Source: Bacteroides_E sp964522975 (GTDB lineage Bacteria; Bacteroidota; Bacteroidia; Bacteroidales; Bacteroidaceae). Taken from it: DNA of 64,000 bases. Positions 25,703-33,547 of the stretch are shown one piece after another; position 1 is the first letter of the stretch, and each line of letters begins with the position of its first letter. The position numbers and the translations under genes are program-made. A model generated the notes under the pieces. That model was not told where the DNA came from, searched no databases, and saw only the letters and a program-made list of their open reading frames with translations. Location: positions 1-64,000 of the forward strand of contig CAZFXK010000001.1 in the NCBI GenBank assembly GCA_964522975.1. Direction: 5' to 3'.

Positions 25703-26695
25703 TTATCTGTTGATGATTACAGACATACCCGGACGGAGGTTTTCTACCGTATTTAATGGGATAGCCTTTAACTGAAAGGTTTTTAAATCATATTGCCCTG
25801 TAGTTTTAGTAGCTTTCCATACTGCGTAGGAGCCTAAATCTCTTAAAAAGTCCACCCTTAATTTAATGGTTTGGTCTAAAGCGGGGATATACGCTTCAAA
25901 TTCACTACCTATGGTCAATCCTTTGAGTAAATCTTCCCGAACGTTAAATGTAGTCCACAGATCATTTAAAATGGAAATATTCATAATGGGGGATCCGGTA
26001 CCAACTAATTCGCCTTGTTCCGGAAAGATTTCAGAAACCTCTCCGTTATGTGGAGCAATTAAATAGGTCTCATTTATGTACGATTCTACCTCAGCAATGG
26101 CCCCTTTGGCCTGTTGAACCAAAGCTTCAGCAGCCATTCTGTCTTCTAATTCAGCACCATTCTTAGCCATAGTGTATTGGGAGTAAGCGGCTCTTTCCGT
26201 TGCTATGGCCGCTTGACGTTGAGCAGCAACCTCATCTAGCTTTTGGGTGGAAATAACCCCTTCTGCATGGAGGTTATTGATGCGCTTAAACGATTTCTCT
26301 GCTATCTCAACACCGGCTTGAGCTTTTTTCCACATTTCATGAGCTGCTTGGATTTTTTCTTCCCGAGCACCTTTCATCGCTTTTTTGTTTTGCGATTCAG
26401 CCATGCGTTTAGCGGCTTGGGCCTGTTCCATTTTGGCTTGAACCTCTGGTGCTTCCAAAAGAGCTAATGTATCTCCTTTTTTTACCCAATCACCTTCCAT
26501 CACTCTAAACTCCAATATCCTTCCCGGAATTTTACTGGATACTCTATATTCGGAAACTTCCACTTCGCCTTGAATCAATTCCGGACCTTTTCGGAGAGTG
26601 AGAAATCCGATTAATGCCACAACGGCAATGATGCCAAGAAGTGTTATAAAGGTAATCAGCATATTGCTGTTTGCTTTTTGTTTTGATGTAGTCAT
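25703..26695 (-). CDS. HlyD/EmrA-type periplasmic adaptor protein
   Basis: A 330-residue membrane-fusion protein with one N-terminal TM helix (residues 13-31). A biotinyl-lipoyl half motif (SEYRVSSKIPGRILEFRVMEGDWVKKGDTLALLEAPE) follows, then a long alpha-hairpin coiled coil (about 75-195). The second lipoyl half is IAPHNGEVSEIFPEQGELVGTGSPIMNI. A beta-barrel and membrane-proximal domain complete it. It links the inner-membrane permeases to the TolC-type channel encoded 19 bp upstream. Confidence 0.92.
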   Translation of the reverse strand: MTTSKQKANSNMLITFITLLGIIAVVALIGFLTLRKGPELIQGEVEVSEYRVSSKIPGRILEFRVMEGDWVKKGDTLALLEAPEVQAKMEQAQAAKRMAESQNKKAMKGAREEKIQAAHEMWKKAQAGVEIAEKSFKRINNLHAEGVISTQKLDEVAAQRQAAIATERAAYSQYTMAKNGAELEDRMAAEALVQQAKGAIAEVESYINETYLIAPHNGEVSEIFPEQGELVGTGSPIMNISILNDLWTTFNVREDLLKGLTIGSEFEAYIPALDQTIKLRVDFLRDLGSYAVWKATKTTGQYDLKTFQLKAIPLNTVENLRPGMSVIINR

Positions 26696-26714
26696 ATTGA
26701 ATGTACCTATATGA

Positions 26715-28181
26715 TTATTTTATTGTGCCTGTTGATTTTTGAAAATACAAATCGGTCAACTTTAAATCTATTTGAGCTTCTATTATTTCCGATTTTGCAG
26801 ATAACCATGCCGTATGTGCCTCTAAAACTTGGTTAGAGGTGATGAACCCCTCTGTGAAACTTAAATTGGCATATCGGAGATTTTCCTCTGCTTTCGATAA
26901 ATTCTTTTCTGCTTTTATCAGTTTTTTGGTAGCCTCGTTTATTTTGTATGCTGATTGATTCACTTGAAGCTCTATTTTTTCCTTGGCTTCTTCTCTTTGC
27001 AGCTGCATGATACGAGCTTGGCTTTTCGCCTTTTTTACTTTATATATCCCTTCTCCCCAATTCCATATAGGAATTTGTACGGCCATTCCAATATTCCACA
27101 TACCACGGAATTTATTTTCAAAACTGTTGAATAGGCTGGGATTAGTAATCACATAATTACCTATCAATGCAACTGAGGGTAAGAAATCTGCACGGACAAC
27201 CTGTACCTTTTTTTGCGCAATGCGATGAGCCAGGTTGAGGCTTCGTAGTTCCGGTCGGTTTTGGTAGACCTGTTCCATATCAAAATAGGTTGACGGAATT
27301 ATCGATTCAAACTGTTCATTCTGTTCATCAGCTAAATGAATTTCCTCATTCAAATCAATGCCGCAAATTTGACATAGCAGCATTTTTGATAGACTCAGTC
27401 CGTCTTCTACTTTAGTTAATGCAATTTCGGCTTCATTGAGTTTTACTTGTATCGTAAGTCCATCGGCCAGCGTGGCAACTCCCTCCTTAATCATATGCTG
27501 CAAATCGCTGTCGAGGTTTTGCAGTAGTTTGACGTAACTTTCGGCCAGCTCTTTTTTTCGTACTAAAGAAATTACTTGCCAATACGTTTGATCTGTATTT
27601 AGTAACAGATCTTGTGCTTCTAAGGTGTATTGTTCGGCCGCTAAGCTTTCAAGATATTTAGTTATTTTATTATAAGCTCTGATTTTTCCTCCCATATAAA
27701 GGGGTTGAGTTACCGTTAAAGTCCCAAAATAGGTGTTTCGTGTATCCGTTCTTAGTCCGTTGACAATGGCCTGTCCTGCGTCATTTAGTGGAGCAGCCAC
27801 TTCGCTACCCAACAAGGAAATTAAGGACGGAATCTCAGAATTGGGAAATCGTTGGCCTAAATTAGAGGCAAAATCCTGAAAGCTTTGGTTTACTATGGCT
27901 CCCGTGTTACCAATATGCTCTTTCTGTTCATCAGATAATAGAGAGAACTCCTTCTGATTCCTAAGATAGACTCCTTGCGCCTTTATTTTAGGTAAATAGT
28001 TGGTAAAAGCTCCTTTCTGTTCGTATCGGGCAGCCACCATTTTTTCACCTTGAATTAAAAGTTCTTTGTTGTTTTGGATGGCTAGGGTTCTACAACTATC
28101 TAACGTTAATATGCTTTGTGCTTGGGTGTACTGCTGTAACCCAACGAGTAGTAAAAACAGTCCAAAGACTTTTCTTCTCAT
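26715..28181 (-). CDS. TolC-family outer-membrane efflux channel
   Basis: A 488-residue outer-membrane factor with a signal peptide (residues 1-21, cleavage after TQA). The TolC repeat architecture is visible: SILTLDSCRTLAIQNNKELLIQG at the start, two long helical-hairpin repeats, and the turn sequences YLPKIKAQGVYLRN and FLPSVALIGNYVI. It is the first gene of the export operon TolC-HlyD-permease-permease, with gaps of 19, 3 and 5 bp. A separate coiled-coil gene lies 61 bp upstream. Confidence 0.92.
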   Translation of the reverse strand: MRRKVFGLFLLLVGLQQYTQAQSILTLDSCRTLAIQNNKELLIQGEKMVAARYEQKGAFTNYLPKIKAQGVYLRNQKEFSLLSDEQKEHIGNTGAIVNQSFQDFASNLGQRFPNSEIPSLISLLGSEVAAPLNDAGQAIVNGLRTDTRNTYFGTLTVTQPLYMGGKIRAYNKITKYLESLAAEQYTLEAQDLLLNTDQTYWQVISLVRKKELAESYVKLLQNLDSDLQHMIKEGVATLADGLTIQVKLNEAEIALTKVEDGLSLSKMLLCQICGIDLNEEIHLADEQNEQFESIIPSTYFDMEQVYQNRPELRSLNLAHRIAQKKVQVVRADFLPSVALIGNYVITNPSLFNSFENKFRGMWNIGMAVQIPIWNWGEGIYKVKKAKSQARIMQLQREEAKEKIELQVNQSAYKINEATKKLIKAEKNLSKAEENLRYANLSFTEGFITSNQVLEAHTAWLSAKSEIIEAQIDLKLTDLYFQKSTGTIK

Positions 28182-28242
28182 ATTTTAATGGTTTTATGCC
28201 CTAAGAGGGAGTGATTTCTTGTGAAACCCCAAAAGGACACGT

Positions 28243-29115
28243 CTATTTTAATTCGAAATTTCTAGATCCTATCAATACTCCATCCGCAAAAATATCAACC
28301 CGGTAATTTCCGGCATAAAGAAATTCTTCCACATTCCAGTAAACTACAACTTGTTGTTCTTCGCCATCGTACTCAATGTATTTCTTGATGGAATAGTTTA
28401 AGTTTCTATTCTCATACTCAAACGTATCGGATGGGTTTTTTACTAAAACATCGTTGTCGGGTTTAGCGATTCGTATGTATACCGTTTTCTCTCCCGTTTT
28501 AGCCGTAATGTTTTTAACTAAGGTAAACCCTATGTCAAGTCGTACGATGTCTTTTATCCGTTTGGCGGTCCGATCTCTTTTATTCTTAGGTTCTACCCAG
28601 ATGTTTGTTACATCAAGTTGAGCGGCCAACGTAACCTTTTCGTCCAAGCTTTTCTTCTCTTGTGATAGTGTGCTAATGCGTTTAGAGGCCACATTATATT
28701 TTTGAGTTACTTCATCAATAATGATTTTTTGTTCCTGAGTCAAGCGGTTCAAAGAATCAATTTGGTTAATATAACTGACCATCACTTTGCGCAGGGTAGA
28801 CAGCTCTTTCTTTAAACGCCTGATTTCAGTGGCATTACTTGCTTTTACGGTACGTAACTCTTCCAGTAATCGTTGAGTCTTTATCTGTTCCTTTTCTAAT
28901 AAAACGGCTAATGAGTCATTGGCCACCGTTAATTTTAGCTCATCATATTGTTGTGCAAAGTGTGTATATTCGTTTTCAAGATCTTCTTTTTCAAGCTCAA
29001 AGCTTTCCACTAACTCTCTACTTGATATTCTTTCACGTGTAAAAAGAATAGTTAGCGTTATTAATGCGAGAACTAAAAGAATAATGGCAACTATGGTAAC
29101 TGTCTTTCTCTCCAT
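28243..29115 (-). CDS. Membrane-anchored coiled-coil protein of unknown function
   Basis: I do not recognise a named family. The 290 residues have a short Lys/Arg start, one TM helix (about residues 7-26) and a long heptad-rich coiled coil (about 35-165, rich in Leu, Glu and Lys). A C-terminal beta-rich domain of about 120 residues begins at LDVTNIWVEPKNKRDRTAKRI. That domain resembles a periplasmic sandwich and ends GVLIGSRNFELK. The topology suggests an inner-membrane anchor with a periplasmic rod. It lies directly upstream of the export operon and may assist it or be independent. Confidence 0.75.
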   Translation of the reverse strand: MERKTVTIVAIILLVLALITLTILFTRERISSRELVESFELEKEDLENEYTHFAQQYDELKLTVANDSLAVLLEKEQIKTQRLLEELRTVKASNATEIRRLKKELSTLRKVMVSYINQIDSLNRLTQEQKIIIDEVTQKYNVASKRISTLSQEKKSLDEKVTLAAQLDVTNIWVEPKNKRDRTAKRIKDIVRLDIGFTLVKNITAKTGEKTVYIRIAKPDNDVLVKNPSDTFEYENRNLNYSIKKYIEYDGEEQQVVVYWNVEEFLYAGNYRVDIFADGVLIGSRNFELK

Positions 29116-29203
29116 AACTATTTGTATTAATATAGATTAAAGGCAAAAATAAGCTTTTAATATGAAATCAATGAAAATGTAGGGTGAAAATATTAAAGAA
29201 ATA

Positions 29204-29235
29204 TTTCTTTAATTGTGATTATCATTGTAATTTTG
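29204..29235 (+). promoter_or_regulatory. mdh promoter
   Basis: The -7 element is TAATTTTG (29228-29235), with a weaker -33 of TTTC type about 20 bp upstream. The predicted leader of about 120 nt contains AAGGAGG (29257-29263) and a GGAATGA (29261-29267)/TCATTCC (29304-29310) inverted repeat. Confidence 0.5.
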
Positions 29236-29364
29236 TGTATGCTCAAAAAGAGAACAAGGAGGAATGATTCAAGATGAAAGTCATAGATTCAAGTAGTTCG
29301 GATTCATTCCAAATACTCATTAAAGAGAAAGTTTTTATAAATTAATTTATTAAAAAATAAAATT

Positions 29365-30300
29365 ATGTCAAAAGTAACCGTAATAGGTGCAGGTAACGTA
29401 GGAGCAACATGTGCTAACGTTCTTGCTTTTAATGAGGTAGCAGACGAGGTTGTTATGCTCGATGTTAAAGAAGGAGTTTCCGAGGGTAAAGCAATGGATA
29501 TGATGCAAACCGCTCAACTTCTGGGTTTCGATTCTACTCTTGTGGGATGTACTAACGATTATGAGAAAACCGCCAATTCTGATGTGATTGTAATTACTTC
29601 AGGAATTCCACGTAAACCGGGAATGACTCGTGAAGAGCTTATTGGTGTGAATGCGGGAATTGTTAAAGATGTTGCTGAAAAAGCGCTTAAATTTTCGCCG
29701 GATGCTATCTTAGTCATAATTTCCAACCCTATGGATACCATGACTTATTTGGCTCTTAAAGTTTTAGGTCTTCCTAAAAACCGTGTGATTGGAATGGGTG
29801 GGGCTCTTGATAGTTCTCGTTTCAAATACTTCTTATCTCAAGCGTTAGGATGTAATGCAAATGAAGTAGAAGGTATGGTTATTGGTGGTCACGGTGATAC
29901 AACCATGATTCCTTTAACTCGTTTTGCTACTTATAAAGGAGTTCCGGTTTCTGAATTTTTATCTGAAGAGAAGTTAGAAGAGGTTGCTAAATCTACCATG
30001 GTAGGAGGTGCTACGCTAACCGGATTGTTGGGCACATCTGCTTGGTATGCTCCGGGTGCTGCAGGAGCTGCGGTAGTTGAATCTATTCTTCATAATCAGA
30101 AGAAGATGATTCCTTGCTCTGTTTCTTTGGAGGGTGAATATGGAGAAAACGATATCTGTTGTGGTGTTCCTGTAATTTTAGGACGTAACGGAATTGAAGA
30201 AATTGTGAAACTGCCATTGAATGCGGATGAAAAGGCTAAGTTTAAAGCAAGTGCTGATGCTGTTCGCAAAGTAAATGGTGCTTTAGAAGGAGTTCTTTAA
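29365..30300 (+). CDS. mdh: Malate dehydrogenase
   Basis: Interconverts malate and oxaloacetate; in Bacteroidales it feeds the fumarate-reduction/succinate route. The 311-residue protein is of the LDH-like type: N-terminal NAD motif VTVIGAGNVGATCANVLA, the substrate Arg region GIPRKPGMTREELI, and the catalytic His in MVIGGHGDTTMIPL. The length is typical of MDH type 3. It is monocistronic with its own promoter and a strong terminator at 30329-30359. Confidence 0.96.
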   Translation: MSKVTVIGAGNVGATCANVLAFNEVADEVVMLDVKEGVSEGKAMDMMQTAQLLGFDSTLVGCTNDYEKTANSDVIVITSGIPRKPGMTREELIGVNAGIVKDVAEKALKFSPDAILVIISNPMDTMTYLALKVLGLPKNRVIGMGGALDSSRFKYFLSQALGCNANEVEGMVIGGHGDTTMIPLTRFATYKGVPVSEFLSEEKLEEVAKSTMVGGATLTGLLGTSAWYAPGAAGAAVVESILHNQKKMIPCSVSLEGEYGENDICCGVPVILGRNGIEEIVKLPLNADEKAKFKASADAVRKVNGALEGVL

Positions 30301-30328
30301 TTAGAACCCCATTTTGTATAAATCATAG

Positions 30329-30359
30329 AAAGTCCGGATAATCCTCCGGACTTTTTTTA
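30329..30359 (+). terminator. mdh terminator
   Basis: Stem AAAGTCCGGA / TCCGGACTTT with a short loop, followed by T7. It begins 28 bp after the mdh stop. Confidence 0.92.
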
Positions 30360-30462
30360 TGCTCCATTCAAAGCCAATGAAGTTGCGTGTTTTTTAAAAG
30401 AAGGCAGACTTGAAGAATCCATTTTAGATGATGTTCTATGCTGATTTTCTCGGTTGCTTAGT

Positions 30463-30540
30463 CGGTCTGGGTTGTAAGGACCTTTGGTCTGGGTTCGAAG
30501 CCTTCTCGATCTGGGTTATAAGTACCTTCGGTCTGGGACC
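30463..30540. repeat. Phased palindrome array, copy 3 (four same-orientation units)
   Basis: Unit centres lie at 30469, 30491, 30513 and 30535. All four have the TGG orientation, so here the array is a plain 22-bp tandem repeat. Unit starts are GGTCTGGG, GGTCTGGG, GATCTGGG and GGTCTGGGACC. The spacers share the pattern TTnnAAG then ACCTT/CCTTC. It lies between mdh and the convergent barrel gene, 162 bp after the mdh stop. Confidence 0.9.
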
Positions 30541-30624
30541 TTGTTTATTTCCTTCTATAGACTTTCTAACAATGCATAGGTTAAGATGAAATAAAGGGGC
30601 AGGTCTTTTTCATTGCTACTATTC

Positions 30625-30664
30625 AAAAAAACAGCTCAATTTGTTAAAATGAGCCGTTTTTTGA
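30625..30664. terminator. Bidirectional terminator-like hairpin
   Basis: AAAACAGCTCA / TGAGCCGTTTT stem with one mismatch and a loop of about 11 nt, with A-rich and T-rich flanks on the two sides. It is placed to stop transcription coming from the convergent barrel gene, whose natural stop codon is at 30823. Confidence 0.65.
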
Positions 30665-30822
30665 GTTAAATTGTAGTTTTTATTCAAGCTTTTAATAAGG
30701 CAAATCATCATGATATTTAATATAATTCAAGTATTTTTCATCGTATAAGTCGTGTCCAAACCCCTATCACCACTATAAAAATATATTTCCATATCAAGTA
30801 ATGATAATATCGTCACAATGAA

Positions 30823-31011
30823 TTAAAGTCTATTGAATATACCACTGTCCGTATCTTTGTTCTTTAATTTCTGCTTTATGTCAGCGCTTGTTTTTCCAAA
30901 AGAGAAGTGATATACCACACCAACATAAACCATATTGGCTAAGTTTTTTATTTTTTCAGTTTCGTATTTATGGATGGGAGTTGACTGATGTGTCTCGGCT
31001 GTTTTCTTCTA
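30823..31011 (-). pseudogene. In-frame 3' tail of the barrel gene behind an amber codon
   Basis: The TAG at 31011-31009 is followed in the same frame by 61 further codons to a TAA at 30825-30823. The tail reads as protein typical of this family: YETEKIKNLANMVYVGVVYH, then FSFGKTSAD and NKDTDSG. It contains the final beta-strand. The residues just before TAG are PFYDS; in relatives I recall Trp at the next position, so TGG to TAG is the simplest event. It is a recent nonsense mutation, a sequencing error or a read-through site. Confidence 0.8.
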
Positions 31012-33141
31012 GGAATCATAAAAAGGATATCTAACGGCCAAAGTAGTTGTAAGATTCTTAATGGGTTTATACGAGAGTTCAATCATGGCTACACTTGGAG
31101 ATTCTTGTATCCGTTGGCCTTGCAAGGTTTTTGATTTGCTTAAATAAAGAGCCATAAGATTCCATTTTTTATAATTTACTATAAGGGAGGGGGTAAGCCT
31201 ATATCCGTTATATTTCCAATTTACATCCATAAAGGAGTTGGAGGTGTGGAACAATTCTGTATATAAACATAATCTTACTACTTTGGAGGAAAAAGGAAAC
31301 CACTGGGTGTAAAAACTCCATTTATAATATTTGCTGTTATTCAGGTTATCTATTGTTTCTAATATGTGGTTCTGTTCTGTCTTGAAAAAAGTCAAGATAG
31401 GATTCCGGGCATAAGAGACTGAAACGTCTGTTGTAAACAAAAAATCTCCCTGATTGAAAAAGTAGAATAATTCAATATTGTGTTTATTATAAGGTTTTAA
31501 ATCAGGATTCCCTGAATAAGCATATTTATAATCAATCATATAAAGACTGGGACTCAACTCTGCTAATGTGGGGTTGATGGTGTTCATCTGATAAGACAGG
31601 TTTATCGCCGATTTCTTATTTAAGTTATAGTTTAAGAAAAGAGAGGGCTTAAAAGCAGTGAAGTTGTAATCTTTATTGAGGGTTTGGCTATTGAACTTAC
31701 TGTAATCTCCTCCTACACTAAACTTATAAGATAGTTTCTTTACGTTTCCAACAAGTTCAGCATAGGCAATGAGTTCGTCGTTTTTGGATTCCGTATGCAT
31801 AGTAGAAGCATTCACCATATCTTGTTTAGAGGTTCCATGGCTATATTTTATGCCGGTTGAAATTTTGTTGTTTTTAAAGCTATAACTATATAATAGATCT
31901 CCAATAAAAGAGTATTTATCACCTTCTATTCTTGTTGAAGTAATAAAGTCCGGCTGTTGATTTACTATCTCCTCATAATTGTAATTGTAATCGGAATCGA
32001 AATAAGTGCCTACTAAGTTAAGAAGCACTTCGTGTTCAGAACTGAATGTTTTATTGAAATATAAATCTATGTTGGGACTGAAGTTCTTATTTTTATCTAC
32101 ACTTAGCCCCATCTTCTCTAAATGCTCCGGGGCATATTGCGTAATGAATTGTTTTGATTTCTTTCTCTGATTAAAATCTGCTAACGAAAACTTAACACTA
32201 AAAACGTAGTTGTCTGTTTTTTGATTATTGAAACTAACCTCAAACAGTTGATCTTCAAATTTGTAAGGACTATTTTCTCCCTTTTTCTCTTTTTTATAAG
32301 TCAGTTCATTAAATTCATACTCCAGATTTTCATCTAAAAGCCTTTTATTGCAATTTCTGTAATTGATGTTATATTTCAACCCTAATTGAGAGTTCTTGAA
32401 ATTATATTTAAAATTCACTACATTATTGCCATAACCCGTAGTAAAGGCATTTTGTGTATTTAAGGCCATCGTTCCACCTCTGTTGCTTTTTCTTGTAATA
32501 AGGTTAACAACGGCACCTAACCCTGCAGTAGCAAAACGTGCAGGAGGAATATCGTAATAATCAATGCGTAACAGGTCTTGAGGCTTTAATACTGCCAGGT
32601 CCGATTCCTCTGAATTAATTCCATTAATTAATACCTTTACGGATTTTCCACTTGTAGTATGTAATGATAGGTCCATAACCTGTAATCCGGGTATGATTTG
32701 TAAAGCACTCAAAGCATTGCTAAATGAATCTTTATCTTTTTCGGTTAATCTATAGGTTGTTTTATCTGCAAATTGTTCTATGTTATTTGCAGTGATGACG
32801 ATTTCAGCAAGTTCTATGGCTTCCTTTTCAAGGATAATATCAACTTTTATATTTTGATTTGAGATAAAAACAGGATATTCTTTATTTTTATATCCAATGT
32901 GCTTTATCTTGACTATATACTCTCCTGAAGGAATATTTTCAAATTGGAAGACTCCATCGTGAGAAGTCAAGCTGTCCAATTTTTCTGTACTCCCTTTTTT
33001 CAATAAATAAATGTCGGTTTCACCCTCTATTTTTTGTTGGTTCACATCATAAATGTACCCTGTGATGCTATAGTTGGAACTTTGTCCGGAAATAGAGATA
33101 GGAAAGGATAAAAGGCTGATAAAAAGTATGTATTTATACAT
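31009..33141 (-). CDS. TonB-receptor-like outer-membrane beta-barrel protein, prematurely stopped
   Basis: A 710-residue product with a signal peptide (residues 1-19) and a CarboxypepD-regulatory-like domain (about 22-110: SITGYIYDVNQQKIEGETDIYLLKKGS). A plug-like domain (about 115-215, with GLQVMDLSLHTTSGKSVKVLINGI) and a 14-22 strand barrel (OMP_b-brl_3 type) follow. The product ends at a TAG although coding continues for 61 codons in the same frame (to 30823). The last barrel strand, which normally guides assembly by the BAM complex, is therefore missing. No SusD partner gene is adjacent. Full length would be 772 codons. Confidence 0.85.
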   Translation of the reverse strand: MYKYILFISLLSFPISISGQSSNYSITGYIYDVNQQKIEGETDIYLLKKGSTEKLDSLTSHDGVFQFENIPSGEYIVKIKHIGYKNKEYPVFISNQNIKVDIILEKEAIELAEIVITANNIEQFADKTTYRLTEKDKDSFSNALSALQIIPGLQVMDLSLHTTSGKSVKVLINGINSEESDLAVLKPQDLLRIDYYDIPPARFATAGLGAVVNLITRKSNRGGTMALNTQNAFTTGYGNNVVNFKYNFKNSQLGLKYNINYRNCNKRLLDENLEYEFNELTYKKEKKGENSPYKFEDQLFEVSFNNQKTDNYVFSVKFSLADFNQRKKSKQFITQYAPEHLEKMGLSVDKNKNFSPNIDLYFNKTFSSEHEVLLNLVGTYFDSDYNYNYEEIVNQQPDFITSTRIEGDKYSFIGDLLYSYSFKNNKISTGIKYSHGTSKQDMVNASTMHTESKNDELIAYAELVGNVKKLSYKFSVGGDYSKFNSQTLNKDYNFTAFKPSLFLNYNLNKKSAINLSYQMNTINPTLAELSPSLYMIDYKYAYSGNPDLKPYNKHNIELFYFFNQGDFLFTTDVSVSYARNPILTFFKTEQNHILETIDNLNNSKYYKWSFYTQWFPFSSKVVRLCLYTELFHTSNSFMDVNWKYNGYRLTPSLIVNYKKWNLMALYLSKSKTLQGQRIQESPSVAMIELSYKPIKNLTTTLAVRYPFYDS

Positions 33142-33283
33142 TATTTTTTCTATTAAAAATAGTTGATAAATTCTTTGGGTTGGGCGTGTATGCTATCTGT
33201 TCATCTCTTAATTTGTTTGCTTATTTCAATGCCAATAGCATGATCAAATGCTTTAATAGTTAGAATGATTAAAATAGTTTATT

Positions 33284-33318
33284 AAAATCACGACACTTTA
33301 GTAAAAGAGTGATTTTTT
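33284..33318 (+). terminator. Orphan terminator-like hairpin in a divergent gap
   Basis: AAAATCAC (33284-33291) pairs with GTGATTTT (33309-33316), followed by further T. It lies between two divergent genes, where no coding transcript should end. It may cap a short RNA or act as an attenuator for the BNR gene. The rest of 33142-33547 shows no gene. Confidence 0.5.
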
Positions 33319-33547
33319 TTATTAGAACCTCATAATAGACGATTTTTTTAGTTTTTTTAAGGGATTATTACCTCTTCTTTAGAAAAAGATTTTTTGTCTT
33401 AAAGCAGGCATTGGGTTACTATGTATGGGGTATTATTCAGTCAATTCGGTTTGTATTTTTTATTTCGGCTTATTTTGAGTCTGTTAGAAGAGAGTATTAT
33501 GAATAAAAAAGTTAATATTACATTTACGAATGCAATATTAATAAACA

